Counted from the first letter of the stretch, positions 10,213 through 23,259 are shown. The stretch: DNA of 64,000 nt from Actinomycetospora corticicola (GCF_013409505.1 NZ_JACCBN010000001.1:5766001-5830000), one strand, 5' to 3'. Numbers and translations are program-made. The notes: generated by a model not told the origin, from the letters alone.

Positions 10213-10590
10213 GGGGGTGACTGGTTTCGACTCCGAGCGGTTGATCAGGGGAAGCGTGCCGAGGAAGGCGACGATGATCTCGATAACCACCCGTCGCAAA
10301 GAAATAAGCGCCGAGAACAGTACTCAGCGCGAGTTCCAGCTCGCTGCCTAAGTAGCGAGGTTGGACTCTGTCGGCCCGGGTTCGTTCCCGACCCGGTCGC
10401 CGGCATCAGCTAGGGGACTCCACCTCCGGGCCCGGTCACGGGACCCGGTGGGACACCAAACAGTGACTGGGGTCGTCACACCGGTGTGTCTGCGCATCCG
10501 GTGGACCCGAGCAGAGACGCAGCAGACTGCGCACGGAGAAGTCCTGACAGGTGTTCGGAGGACCCGGGTTCGATTCCCGGCACCTCCACC
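10213..10590 (+). ncRNA. ssrA: transfer-messenger RNA (tmRNA)
   Basis: The 5' end GGGGGUG (10213-10219) pairs with CACCUCC (10581-10587) to form the tRNA-like acceptor stem. The T arm GGGUUCGAUUCCC lies just before the 3' end. The tag reading frame runs from GCC at 10310 to TAA at 10351 and encodes AENSTQREFQLAA, a protease tag ending in the usual LAA. The 3' sequence continues ACCC, so the terminal CCA is not fully encoded. The length of about 378 nt fits actinobacterial tmRNAs. It works with SmpB encoded 1 kb upstream. The exact 3' boundary is uncertain by 1-3 nt. Confidence 0.95.
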
Positions 10591-10601
10591 CCCACGACGA
10601 G

Positions 10602-10628
10602 GGCCGGAGAGCGGATCGCTCTCCGGCC
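10602..10628 (+). terminator. hairpin terminator after ssrA
   Basis: A perfect 11-bp stem (10602-10612 with 10618-10628, GGCCGGAGAGC) and a 5-nt loop start 12 bp after tmRNA. A short TT follows rather than a long U-run, as is usual in high-GC actinomycetes. Confidence 0.8.
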
Positions 10629-10801
10629 TTCGTCATGAGACGAGCGACATGTCCGGTCCTGACGCGGCCGCCACCGAGATCCTCGTCGCCCCGCTCCGTC
10701 GGCGAACGGTGTCGACCGCCACCCACCCGGGGAGATACGGTCACCCGGCCGAGTGAGCTGGTTGACACCAGTGCTGCACGCCGTGAGGCAGGGGGAGCGT
10801 C

Positions 10802-12433
10802 GTGACCGCCGACGAATCGGTCCAGGAGACCGGATCGACCCGGGACGGTGACGACGGCCCGGAGCCCGACACGGAGGGTGTGCAGCTCGACACCGGCCGT
10901 GCGGAGGAGACGGACCCCGACACCGAGGTGCTCGTCGGGGGAGCCGCGGACGCCGCCGTGCGGGGGGTCGACGAGGTCCTCGGCCGCGAGGTCCGGCTGG
11001 TCACCCTGCCGCCCGCGACCGGTGACGCGCTGTCCGACCGCATCGAGCAGGTCCGCCACCTCGCGCGCCTGCACCACCCGCACCTGCTCGAGGTCTACGA
11101 CGTCGACGGTCTCGCGCCGGACACCGAGAGCACCCTCGTGCTGGAGAGCGTGGCCGGCGAGCCGCTGCCGCTCGTGCTGCGCGACGGCCCCGTGCCCGCG
11201 GCCGATCTCGCCCGCATGGGCGCCCAGCTCGCCTCCGCGCTCGCCCACGCACACGCCCACCACGTCGAGCACGGCGCGATCGGCCCGGCCAGCATCCTGG
11301 TCAACCGCGCGGGCGCCGAGGCGTGGCTCGTCGGGCTGACCGCCTCCCTGTCGGGCCCGCTCCCGGTGCTCGACGCGGCGGACGGCGCGGACGGCGCCGC
11401 CGCCCGCCGGGCCGCCGACGTCCGCGCCCTGGCCCGCACACTCGCCGAGGTCGCCGGCCACACCGGGGACCCCGACGCCGAGGGCCTGGTCGCGCTGCTG
11501 CGTGCCGCGGACACCGACCTGCCCCCGTCGGCCGCGGCCCTGTCCGAGCGGCTGATCCGCCTCGGCCGCGACGACACTCCCGACACCGACGACGCGGTCG
11601 CCGCCCGGCTCGTGCCCGTGGTGGCCTCGTGGGCGGAGAGCCCGGTGGCGGCCGGGGACACCGGCCCGACGGCGGGTGCCGCGGTCGCCGTCGGCCCCGC
11701 GGTGCACGCCCACGGCGCGGGCGGGACGCCGGTCGTCGTGATCCCCGGACAGCGGGCCCGGCGGGCCGGGGTGCTCGCTGCGGCCACCGCGACGCTCGCG
11801 CTCGCGTCGGGTCTGGTCATCTGGGCCGGCGAGTCGCAGGTGGTGCGCTCCATCCCGCAGGCCGAGGTGGGCACGAGTGCCGCCGCGCCCGTGGGGCTGC
11901 CCGTCCTCCCGGCCCTCGTCCCGGCGCTGCCCGCGTCCGCGGACGACTCGAGCGGGTCCGCGGACACCTCCGACGGCGACACCGGGGGCACGTGGACGCG
12001 GACCGCCGAGTCCTCGTCCGCGACGCCGTCACCCGAGCGCGCGCCCGAGGTGCCGCCCACGGGCGGGACCACCCCGCCCGCCCCGACCACGGACTCGACG
12101 CAACCGACCGGGCCGACGGGTCCGACGGGTCCGCCCGGGGGCACGACGCCGCCCGGGGACACGACCCCGCCCGGGGGCACGACCCCGCCGTCGACCACCG
12201 CGCCGCCGCCGACCACGACGGTGCCCGGCACGACCATGCCGGGCACCCCGACGACGGTCCCGCCCACCACGACGGTGCCCGGGAGCACCCCGCCGCCGGC
12301 GACCACGACCGTGCCGGGGACCACCGGAGCGCCCGTGGACCCGAGCGCGCCCGCGGCGCCGACGACCACGACCACCACCCCGGTGCCGGTGCCCGGCCAG
12401 GCCGGGGCGATGCTCGCCTTCGGCCTCCACTAG
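10802..12433 (+). CDS. kinase-like membrane protein with Pro/Thr-rich extracellular tail
   Basis: A 543-residue protein. An acidic N-terminus leads into a kinase-fold-like cytoplasmic region (about 40-270): LARLHHPHLLEVYDVD resembles helix C and strand 4-5 of Ser/Thr kinases, and HAHAHHVEHGAIGPASILVN sits where the catalytic loop should be. The HRD Asp is replaced, and no DFG or glycine loop is evident, so it looks like a pseudokinase. One TM helix lies near 320-340 (VLAAATATLALASGLVIWAG). The remaining 200 residues are Pro/Thr/Gly-rich with repeated TTPPG-like and TTTVPG-like units, probably crossing the cell wall. GGGGAG precedes the GTG start. It may sense or scaffold envelope signals; the partner is unknown. 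Confidence 0.7.
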   Translation: MTADESVQETGSTRDGDDGPEPDTEGVQLDTGRAEETDPDTEVLVGGAADAAVRGVDEVLGREVRLVTLPPATGDALSDRIEQVRHLARLHHPHLLEVYDVDGLAPDTESTLVLESVAGEPLPLVLRDGPVPAADLARMGAQLASALAHAHAHHVEHGAIGPASILVNRAGAEAWLVGLTASLSGPLPVLDAADGADGAAARRAADVRALARTLAEVAGHTGDPDAEGLVALLRAADTDLPPSAAALSERLIRLGRDDTPDTDDAVAARLVPVVASWAESPVAAGDTGPTAGAAVAVGPAVHAHGAGGTPVVVIPGQRARRAGVLAAATATLALASGLVIWAGESQVVRSIPQAEVGTSAAAPVGLPVLPALVPALPASADDSSGSADTSDGDTGGTWTRTAESSSATPSPERAPEVPPTGGTTPPAPTTDSTQPTGPTGPTGPPGGTTPPGDTTPPGGTTPPSTTAPPPTTTVPGTTMPGTPTTVPPTTTVPGSTPPPATTTVPGTTGAPVDPSAPAAPTTTTTTPVPVPGQAGAMLAFGLH

Positions 12434-12517
12434 GCCGCACCCGCCGTCGGGAAGGTCCCGGCGTAGCGTCCGACGTCGTCGGGCGAGGGGCGGGACCCCC
12501 CGCCGGAGAGGACGTCG

Positions 12518-13735
12518 ATGTCCGTCGCCGCCGAGCGACGTGCCGCGCTGCCCTGGGAGGTCTGGGCGCTGCTGGCCGGCAGCTTCCTCGTCGCCTCCGG
12601 CTACGGGATCGTGGCGCCGGCGCTGCCGGTGTTCGCCCGCAGCTTCGGGGTCGGAGTGACCGCGGCCGCCGCCGTCGTCAGCGCCCTGCCCGTCCTGCGG
12701 CTGGTGTTCGCTCCGGTGTCCGGGCGGCTCGTGGCCCGGGTGGGTGAGCGCGCGATGTACCTCACCGGCCTGCTCGTGGTGGCCGCGTCGACGGGTGCGT
12801 GCGCCCTCGCCACCAGCTACACCCAGCTCCTGGTCTTCCGCGGGCTCGGCGGCATCGGGTCGACGATGTTCACCGTCTCGGCCTTCTCGCTGATCTTCCG
12901 GCTCGCCCCGGAGGGACGACGGGGGCAGCTCAGCGGGCTGTTCACCGGGTCCTTCCTCCTCGGTGGCATCAGCGGGCCGGTCCTGGGTGGCGGGCTCGTC
13001 GCGGTGGACATCCGCGCGCCGTTCCTCGTGTACGCGGCGGCACTGGTGCTGGCGACCGCCGTCGTCGGGACCCTGCTCGCGCGATCCACGGGACTGGGGC
13101 GGCGGCAGGACGACCCCTCGATCGCCCCGCTGACCCTGCTCGGCGCCCTGCGCTCCCCGGTCTACCGGGCGGCCCTGACCTCCGGGCTCGCCACCGGGTG
13201 GGCGGTCCAGGGCGTCCGGGTGGCGCTCGTCCCGCTGTTCGTCGCAGTGGCCCTCGGGCGCGAGCCGCTCTGGGCCGGGGTCGCGTTGACCGTGTTCGCC
13301 GTGGGTGACGGCGCGATGCTCCTCGCCACGAGCGGGTTGTCCGACCGGCGGGGTCGCCGTCCCGTGGTCGTCGCGGGGCTCGCGATGGTCGCCGTGGGCA
13401 CGGCCTGTCTCGGCGTGCTGCCCGAGCTGTGGGTGCTGCTCGTCGCCTCACTCGTCGCCGGCGCCGGGGCGGGCCTGCTGCAGCCCGCGCAGGGCGCGGC
13501 GGTCGCCGACCTGGTCGGGTCGGGCCGCTCCGGCGGTCCCGCGCTGTCCGGCTTCCAGATGGCCACCGACGTCGGCGCGATCGTCGGGCCGATCGCGGCC
13601 GGCGCGCTCGCCGAGGGCCTCGGCTTCGGGGCCGCCTTCGCGGTCTCGGGCGCCGTCGCCGCCGTCGCCCTGGTGGTGTGGCTGCTGACGTCCACGGGTT
13701 CGCCCGGGGAGGAGCAGGGCACCCGCCGCGCATGA
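12518..13735 (+). CDS. major facilitator superfamily transporter
   Basis: A 405-residue integral membrane protein with the usual MFS pattern of about 12 hydrophobic segments. The loop 2-3 motif appears as GRLVARVGERAMYLTG near residue 70, and DRRGRRPVVVAG near 275 is the equivalent in the second half. Similar proteins export drugs or small metabolites, but the substrate cannot be told. GGAGAGGA lies before the ATG at 12518. The stop overlaps the start of the photolyase gene by 4 bp (ATGA), so they share a transcript. Confidence 0.87.
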   Translation: MSVAAERRAALPWEVWALLAGSFLVASGYGIVAPALPVFARSFGVGVTAAAAVVSALPVLRLVFAPVSGRLVARVGERAMYLTGLLVVAASTGACALATSYTQLLVFRGLGGIGSTMFTVSAFSLIFRLAPEGRRGQLSGLFTGSFLLGGISGPVLGGGLVAVDIRAPFLVYAAALVLATAVVGTLLARSTGLGRRQDDPSIAPLTLLGALRSPVYRAALTSGLATGWAVQGVRVALVPLFVAVALGREPLWAGVALTVFAVGDGAMLLATSGLSDRRGRRPVVVAGLAMVAVGTACLGVLPELWVLLVASLVAGAGAGLLQPAQGAAVADLVGSGRSGGPALSGFQMATDVGAIVGPIAAGALAEGLGFGAAFAVSGAVAAVALVVWLLTSTGSPGEEQGTRRA

Positions 13736-15321
13736 GCATCGGGCCGAAGAGCGTGCCGGACGGCGTCCCGGAGATCTACGGCGACGCCGTCGACGCGGCC
13801 CTCGACGGCGTCCCCGCGGACGCGCCGCTGTGGTGCTTCGGGGACCAGCTCGGGCCCGCCGTGTACGGGCTGGCCCAGCACGCGGAGCGCGAGGTCGTGC
13901 TCGTCGAGTCGTCGGCGGTGCTCCGCCGGCGCCGCTACCACCGGCAGAAGCTGCACCTGCTGCTGTCGGGGATGCGCCACCTCGACGACCACCTCGGTGA
14001 CCGCTCGACCTACCACCGGACCACGACCTACCGCGAGGCGCTGGCGAAGGTCGACCGACCCGTCGTCGTGCACGAGCCGACGTCCTACGCGGCGGCCGAG
14101 TTCGTGGACGCGCTGCACGCCGAGGGTCTCGTCGCGGCCGTGCTGCCCACCACGACGTTCGCGCGCCCCAAGGCGGAGTTCGCGGCGTGGGCGGGGGAGG
14201 GGGCGGACGCGAAGGGCCGCTCCGGGAAGACCTCGTTCACGATGGAGAACTTCTACCGGAACCAGCGGCGGCGCTTCGACGTGCTCATGGAGGGCCCGGA
14301 CGCGCCGGTGGGCGGGAAGTGGAACCTCGACCACGAGAACCGGGAGGGACCGCCGAAGGGCACCACGCTCGGCGTGAAGGAGCCCTGGTGGCCCACCGAG
14401 GACGAGATCGACGAGCGCGTGCGCCACGACCTCGACGAGATGGACCTGCCGACGGTCGGGCAGGACGGGCCGCGCCTCTTCGCGGTCACCCCCGACGAGG
14501 CTCGGCGTGCCCTGAAGCGGTTCGTCGACCACCGTCTGGACCCCTTCGGTCCCTACGAGGACGCGGTCATGGCCGGGGACTGGACCATGGCGCACTCGCT
14601 GCTCTCGGTCCCGCTGAACCTCGGCGTGCTCCACCCGCTCGACGCCGTGCACACGGCCGAGGAGGCCTACCAGGGCGGGCACGCCCGGCTGAACTCCGTC
14701 GAGGGCTTCGTCCGGCAGATCCTCGGGTGGCGCGAGTACATCTGGCACCTGTTCTGGCACTTCGGGAAGGGCTACCACCGCAGCAACGAACTGCAGGCCC
14801 GCGCGGCGCTGCCCGACTGGTGGGCCGACCTCGACGGCGACGCGGTCACCGCGGCGTGCCTCGGGCACACGCTGAACGAGGTGCGCGACCGCGGCTGGAC
14901 CCACCACATCCCCCGGCTGATGATCCTCGGCAACTTCGCGTTGCAGCGGGGGTACCGGCCGAGCGAGCTGTCGGAGTGGTTCACCACGTCCTTCGTCGAC
15001 GGCTTCGCCTGGGTGATGCCGCCCAACGTCGTCGGGATGAGCCAGCACGCCGACGGCGGCCGGCTCGCGACGAAGCCGTACGCCTCCGGCGGGGCGTACC
15101 TCAACAAGATGACCGACCACTGCGGCGGCTGCGCCTTCGACCCGAAGGTGCGCGTGGGGGAGAAGGCCTGCCCGTTCACCGCCGGCTACTGGCAGTTCGT
15201 GCACCGCCACCAGGACCTGTTGCGGGCGAACCAGCGCACCGCGCGGTCGGTCGCGACGATGGACCGGCTCAAGGACCTGGACGCACTGCTCGAGCAGGAG
15301 AAGGGCCGTACGGACTTCTGA
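13732..15321 (+). CDS. iron-sulfur bacterial cryptochrome/photolyase (FeS-BCP)
   Basis: A 529-residue flavoprotein of the FeS-BCP (PhrB-type) photolyase family, which repairs (6-4) photoproducts or acts in blue-light sensing. An N-terminal Rossmann-like domain starts LWCFGDQLGPAVYGL. The helical FAD domain includes SVEGFVRQILGWREYIWHL near 320 and NALQR-like GNFALQRGY. The Fe-S ligands fit a Cys near 377 (TAACLGHTLNEVRDRGW) and the trio in HCGGCAFDPK...KACPF (about 463-483). The ATG at 13732 begins the conserved part and overlaps the MFS stop. The length matches the family. Confidence 0.92.
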   Translation: MSIGPKSVPDGVPEIYGDAVDAALDGVPADAPLWCFGDQLGPAVYGLAQHAEREVVLVESSAVLRRRRYHRQKLHLLLSGMRHLDDHLGDRSTYHRTTTYREALAKVDRPVVVHEPTSYAAAEFVDALHAEGLVAAVLPTTTFARPKAEFAAWAGEGADAKGRSGKTSFTMENFYRNQRRRFDVLMEGPDAPVGGKWNLDHENREGPPKGTTLGVKEPWWPTEDEIDERVRHDLDEMDLPTVGQDGPRLFAVTPDEARRALKRFVDHRLDPFGPYEDAVMAGDWTMAHSLLSVPLNLGVLHPLDAVHTAEEAYQGGHARLNSVEGFVRQILGWREYIWHLFWHFGKGYHRSNELQARAALPDWWADLDGDAVTAACLGHTLNEVRDRGWTHHIPRLMILGNFALQRGYRPSELSEWFTTSFVDGFAWVMPPNVVGMSQHADGGRLATKPYASGGAYLNKMTDHCGGCAFDPKVRVGEKACPFTAGYWQFVHRHQDLLRANQRTARSVATMDRLKDLDALLEQEKGRTDF

Positions 15322-15332
15322 TCCGCGCTGGC

Positions 15333-15338
15333 TACGGT
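15333..15338 (+). promoter_or_regulatory. -10 hexamer of likely leaderless promoter
   Basis: TACGGT ends 6 nt before the ATG at 15345, with no ribosome-binding site between. Confidence 0.45.
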
Positions 15339-15344
15339 TGACCC

Positions 15345-16085
15345 ATGGCCAAGCAGAGTGCACGGGGTCGGGGCAGTGCCCCCACGGTCGGCCGGTCCCG
15401 CACGCCCACGATCATCGCGGTCGTCACCCTCCTCGTGCTGGTCGGGGTGATCGCGGTGGCGGTCATCTCGGCGCAGTCGAACAAGAACGCGTCGCTCCCG
15501 GTCAACCAGCCGGTGACGCCGGTGGACGCGACCTACCGGACGACGGTGCAGAACGGGGTGATCGTCGCCGGCAGCGGGAGCACCGTCCTCGACGTCTACG
15601 AGGACGCGCTCTGTCCCGCCTGCAAGCAGTTCGAGTCCGTCTACGGGCAGAAGATCACCGACGGCCTGAACGCCGGGCGGCTCACGGTCCGTTACCACAT
15701 GGTCAACCTGCTCGAGCAGAGCTCGAACCCGCCCGGCTACTCCACGCTCGGGGGCAACGCGCTGATCTGCGCCGCCGAGAACGGCGGGTTCCCCACGCTG
15801 CACAAGACGCTCTACGACCGGCAGCCCGAGGAGGGCGGCGCGGGCTACACCGTCGACGACCTGGTGACCCTCGGGACGGCGTCCGGCGTCGGTCCGGGCT
15901 ACGAGGCCTGCGTGCGGAACGGGACCTACAGCGGCGCCGTCGCGCAGAACTACCAGCAGGCGTCGTCCGACCCGAAGCTGCAGCAGACCTCCGGGGGCAG
16001 CACCGGCTTCGGCACCCCGACCATCGCGATCGGCGGTGAGCGGGTGGACATCAACTCGCCGCAGTTCACCGCGGCCATCGGCTGA
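15345..16085 (+). CDS. membrane-anchored DsbA-like thioredoxin-fold protein
   Basis: A 246-residue protein with a basic N-terminus, one TM helix at about 21-43 and an extracytoplasmic DsbA-like thioredoxin domain. The active-site motif is CPAC (Cys90, Cys93) in DVYEDALCPACKQFE, and the cis-proline loop is GFGTPTIAIGG near 223. Such proteins form or reshuffle disulfide bonds in exported proteins on the outer face of the membrane. A second Cys pair (ALICAAENGG, EACVRNG) lies in the helical insert and may form a structural disulfide. The gene stands alone before tRNA-Ala. Confidence 0.9.
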   Translation: MAKQSARGRGSAPTVGRSRTPTIIAVVTLLVLVGVIAVAVISAQSNKNASLPVNQPVTPVDATYRTTVQNGVIVAGSGSTVLDVYEDALCPACKQFESVYGQKITDGLNAGRLTVRYHMVNLLEQSSNPPGYSTLGGNALICAAENGGFPTLHKTLYDRQPEEGGAGYTVDDLVTLGTASGVGPGYEACVRNGTYSGAVAQNYQQASSDPKLQQTSGGSTGFGTPTIAIGGERVDINSPQFTAAIG

Positions 16086-16141
16086 TCACGCCACCCCCCT
16101 GACAGCGGACGGCCACCCGCCGTGTAGCGTTCCGTCGCGTT

Positions 16142-16214
16142 GGGGCTGTGGCGCAGCTGGTAGCGCATCACACTGGCAGTGTGAGGGTCAGGGGTTCGAG
16201 TCCCCTCAGCTCCA
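16142..16214 (+). tRNA. tRNA-Ala (anticodon GGC)
   Basis: A complete cloverleaf: acceptor GGGGCUG with CAGCUCC, anticodon stem UCACA/UGUGA with loop CUGGCAG giving anticodon GGC, a T arm with GGUUCGAGUCC, and discriminator A at 16214. The sequence continues CCC, so CCA is added after transcription. Confidence 0.96.
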
Positions 16215-16224
16215 CCCGCGGACA

Positions 16225-16260
16225 CGAAGGCCCGTCGACCACCCGGTCGGCGGGCCTTCG
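16225..16260 (+). terminator. hairpin terminator after tRNA-Ala
   Basis: Perfect 10-bp arms CGAAGGCCCG (16225-16234) and CGGGCCTTCG (16251-16260), extendable outward with one bulge, start 10 bp after the tRNA. No long U-run follows. Confidence 0.75.
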
Positions 16261-16297
16261 TCGTGTCGGTCGAGGTGGTCGTGGCCACCCCGCCCAC

Positions 16298-16311
16298 CTG
16301 TCGTACGACAG
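16298..16311. promoter_or_regulatory. 14-bp perfect palindrome upstream of ctaD
   Basis: CTGTCGTACGACAG reads identically on both strands. TACTGT (16323-16328) and TACGAT (16360-16365) downstream are possible -10 boxes, so the palindrome overlaps or borders the -35 region of the first. It looks like an operator for a dimeric regulator of ctaD, not a terminator, as there is no loop. Confidence 0.5.
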
Positions 16312-16436
16312 GGTGTCGGAGATACTGTCTCCCGCTGAGCCACCGGGCTCCCCGGCGGTTACGATCGCCGGGTCGAGGACGGCACAACCACACGTGCTGT
16401 CGATCAGGAGGCAGTTGCCGTGGGTAGGAGGCAGAC

Positions 16437-20264
<3,828 letters not shown>

Positions 20265-20269
20265 TCACC

Positions 20270-21112
20270 GTGGGTCCCACCGTGATCGTCGCCAGTACCC
20301 GGGTGCGCTCCGAGCGCATCGACGCGGAGAACCAGCCGTTGGTCGCCGCCCTCGCCGAGCGGGGCGCGGACGCCCGTGTCGAGCCCTGGGACGCCCCGGA
20401 GGACGTCGCGGGCTGGTCCGACGCGGACCTGGTCGTGGTGCGGACGACGTGGGACTACACCGCACGGCGCGACGACTTCCTGGCCTGGGCGCGGACGGTG
20501 GCCGCGCGGACGGCGCTGCAGAACCCGCTGGAGGTCCTGGAGTGGAACTCCCACAAGCGCTACCTGGTGGAGCTCTCGGCGGCCGGCGTCCCGGTGGTGC
20601 CCACCCGGCTGGTGCCCGCGGGCTCGACGCCGGAGCCGCTGGGCCCGTCGCGCGTGGTGGTCAAGCCGGCGGTGTCGGCGGGCGGGCGGGAGACGTTCCT
20701 GGGGACCGGGCCGGAGCTGGACGGGACCCTCGCCGGCCTGGCCGCCGTGGCCGACGCGCTGGTGCAGCCCGCGGTCGAGTCGATCGGCACCGAGGGCGAG
20801 GTCTCGCTGATCCGGCTCGGTGACCGGTGGTCGCACGCGGTGCGGAAGTACCCGGCGCAGGATGGGTTCCTCGTGCACGAGCGGCACGGCGGGCGGCTGG
20901 AGGACCACGAGCCGACCCCGCGGGAGCTGGCCGTCGCCGAGCGGGCCCTGGCGCACGCGCCCGCCCCCGTGCACGCGGCGCGCGTGGACCTGGTGCGCAT
21001 CGACGGGGAGCCCGTCGTCATGGAGCTCGAGCTCATCGAGCCGGAGCTCTTCCTGCGCCGCGCACCGGGGGCGGCCGGTCTGCTCGCCGACGCCCTGCTG
21101 GCCACGCGGTAG
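20270..21112 (+). CDS. ATP-grasp domain protein
   Basis: A 280-residue RimK or glutathione-synthetase-like ATP-grasp protein. The N-terminal Rossmann-like part includes VVVRTTWDYTARRDDF near 58-73, the ATP-binding middle has RVVVKPAVSAGG (about 124-135), and the C-terminal HAARVDLVRIDGEPVVMELELIEPELFL carries the acidic metal-binding residues (E-L-E-L-I-E). Such enzymes ligate a carboxylate to an amine or thiol using ATP. No substrate is indicated by the neighbours serB and the Pth2-like gene. The GTG at 20270 lies 5 bp after the previous stop. Confidence 0.82.
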   Translation: MGPTVIVASTRVRSERIDAENQPLVAALAERGADARVEPWDAPEDVAGWSDADLVVVRTTWDYTARRDDFLAWARTVAARTALQNPLEVLEWNSHKRYLVELSAAGVPVVPTRLVPAGSTPEPLGPSRVVVKPAVSAGGRETFLGTGPELDGTLAGLAAVADALVQPAVESIGTEGEVSLIRLGDRWSHAVRKYPAQDGFLVHERHGGRLEDHEPTPRELAVAERALAHAPAPVHAARVDLVRIDGEPVVMELELIEPELFLRRAPGAAGLLADALLATR

Positions 21113-21113
21113 C

Positions 21114-23177
21114 TCAGTCGCCGCGCAGGCGCTCCAGGGCCCCGCGGACGACGGCGGGGTCGTTCGTCGTCCAGAACGGGGGCAGGGACCCGCGCAGGAA
21201 CCCGCCGTACTGCTTCGTCGCGACCCGGGAGTCGAGGATCGCGACCACGCCGCGGTCGCCGGTGCCGCGCAGGAGGCGGCCGGCGCCCTGGGCGAGCAGC
21301 AGGGCGGCGTGCGTGGCGGACACGGTGAGGAAGCCGTTCCCGCCGCGGGCGTCGATCGCGCGTTGCCGGGCGGCGACCAGCGGGTCGTCCGGCCGGGGGA
21401 ACGGGATGCGGTCGATCATCACGAGCTGCAGGGACTCGCCGGGGACGTCGACGCCCTGCCAGAGCGAGATCGTGCCGAACAGCACGCTGCCGGTCTCCGC
21501 CGCGAACTTCTGCACCAGCGTGTTGGTCGAGTCCTCGCCCTGGCAGAGGACGGTGCCGTCCCAGCGGCCGCGCAGGTCCTCGGTGGCCTGCTTCGCGGCC
21601 CGCATCGAGGAGAACAGGCCCAGGGCCCGGCCGCCGGCGGCGCGCACGAGGCCGTCGATCTCGTCGAGCACCGCGGGGGAGAGGCCGTCGCGGCCGGGCG
21701 GCGGGAGGTGCCGGGCGACGTAGAGGATGCCCGCCTTCGCGTGGGCGAACGGCGAGCCGACGTCGAGGCCGTGCCACACGAGGTTGGTGGCGGGGTCGTT
21801 GCCGTGGCCCGACCCGTCGTCGGGCGCGGCCTCGACCTTCGCCCCCTGCACCGGCAGGCCCCACTGCCGGGCGAGGGCGTCGAAGGAGCCGCCGAGGACG
21901 AGCGTGGCGCTCGTGAGCACCACGGTGGTCTGCCCGAACAGCCGGTGGGCGAGCAGCCCGGCGACCGAGAGCGGTGCCACGTGGAGGGCCCGCACGGTGC
22001 TCGAGCCGAGCTCGCGCTCCGAGAGCCACACGACGTCGGGCCGGGTCGCCGGGTCCTCGCGGTCGAACGCCGTGAGCAGGCGGCCCGCGACGTCGTGGAC
22101 CTCCTCGACCATGGCCGAGGCGAAACGACGGTTGGCGGCGTCGGTGTCGTTCTCCTTCGGCCCCTTCTCCCGCTCCGGTCCGAGCGCCTGCTTGCACGCC
22201 CACGCCGCGTTGCGGATCGCCGACAGCATCCGGCCGACCGGCTCGGGCAGGTGCTCCCACCGGCCGACCGGGGTGTCCAGCAGGACCGCGTCGAGGCCCT
22301 CGCCGGCGTCCACGAGCTGGTCGGCGAGCGCCTGGTCGACGAGCTTCGCGCAGCGGCGGGCGGCGGCGGTGGCGCTCGAGCCGGTGAGCTCGCCGGTGGC
22401 CACCGAGGTCACGCGGTCGACCAGGTTGTGCGCCTCGTCGACCACCACGACGTCGTGCTCCGGCAGCACCGCGCGGCCCTCGATGGCGTCGATCGCGAGC
22501 AGGGCGTGGTTGGTGACGACGACGTCGGCGGCACCCGCCTTGTGCCGGGCGAGCTCGGAGAAGCAGTCCTCGGCGACGGGGCAGCGGGACGCGCCGAGGC
22601 ACTCCCGCGCGGTGACGCTGACCTGGCGCCAGGCGCGGTCGGGCACGCCGGGCACGAGCTCGTCCCGGTCGCCCGTCCTCGTCTGCTCCGCCCACTCGTG
22701 CAGCCTCGTGACCTGGCGGCCCAGCGCCGAGACCTGGAACGGGTCGAAGAGCTGCTCGTCGCCCGGGTCCTCCGCCTGCGCCCCGCTCTCGATCTTGTGC
22801 CGGCAGAGGTAGTTCCCGCGGCCCTTGAGGATCGCGAACGTCGGCTTCCGACCCAGGACGGGCTCGAGGGCCTTCGTCAGCCGGGGCAGGTCACGGTCGA
22901 CCAGCTGTGCCTGGAGGGCGATCGTCGCGGTGGACACGATCACCGCCTGGTCGGCCTCCAGCGCGTGCCGGATCGAGGGGACCAGGTAGGCCAGCGACTT
23001 CCCGGTACCGGTCCCGGCCTGCACCGCGAGGTGCTCCCCGGTGCGCAGGGCCCGCTCGACGGCGGCCGCCATCTCCTGCTGGCCCGCGCGTTCGGTGCCG
23101 CCCAGCGCCTCGACCGCGGCGGCGAGCAGGTCCGCCACGGGAGCCGTGCCGGTGACCGAGTCCGTCAGCTGCGCCAT
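21114..23177 (-). CDS. dinG: ATP-dependent DNA helicase, DinG/XPD family
   Basis: A 687-residue superfamily 2 helicase with an Fe-S cluster, moving 5' to 3' and thought to resolve R-loops, D-loops or quadruplexes. Walker A is QAGTGTGKS near 58, the DEAH box is VVDEAH near 250, and helicase motif VI lies near QGAGRLLRG at the C-terminus. Four Cys fit the Fe-S site: YLCRHK, then ARECLGASRCPVAEDCF (about 197-213). The position next to pncB and the clpS-cysM block matches the M. tuberculosis order. It ends 2 bp from the convergent ATP-grasp gene, so transcripts may collide. Confidence 0.93.
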   Translation of the reverse strand: MAQLTDSVTGTAPVADLLAAAVEALGGTERAGQQEMAAAVERALRTGEHLAVQAGTGTGKSLAYLVPSIRHALEADQAVIVSTATIALQAQLVDRDLPRLTKALEPVLGRKPTFAILKGRGNYLCRHKIESGAQAEDPGDEQLFDPFQVSALGRQVTRLHEWAEQTRTGDRDELVPGVPDRAWRQVSVTARECLGASRCPVAEDCFSELARHKAGAADVVVTNHALLAIDAIEGRAVLPEHDVVVVDEAHNLVDRVTSVATGELTGSSATAAARRCAKLVDQALADQLVDAGEGLDAVLLDTPVGRWEHLPEPVGRMLSAIRNAAWACKQALGPEREKGPKENDTDAANRRFASAMVEEVHDVAGRLLTAFDREDPATRPDVVWLSERELGSSTVRALHVAPLSVAGLLAHRLFGQTTVVLTSATLVLGGSFDALARQWGLPVQGAKVEAAPDDGSGHGNDPATNLVWHGLDVGSPFAHAKAGILYVARHLPPPGRDGLSPAVLDEIDGLVRAAGGRALGLFSSMRAAKQATEDLRGRWDGTVLCQGEDSTNTLVQKFAAETGSVLFGTISLWQGVDVPGESLQLVMIDRIPFPRPDDPLVAARQRAIDARGGNGFLTVSATHAALLLAQGAGRLLRGTGDRGVVAILDSRVATKQYGGFLRGSLPPFWTTNDPAVVRGALERLRGD

Positions 23178-23259
23178 GCCCGCACCCCCTTCGCGGGCTC
23201 AGACTACGGACGGGGCCGATCGGTTCCCGGCACCGCCACGATTGAGCCGGACGGACCAG

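Noticed and set aside
10436-11713. A 425-codon minus-strand frame over tmRNA and the kinase-like gene
   Set aside because: It runs through the tmRNA and terminator in antisense and shows no domain.
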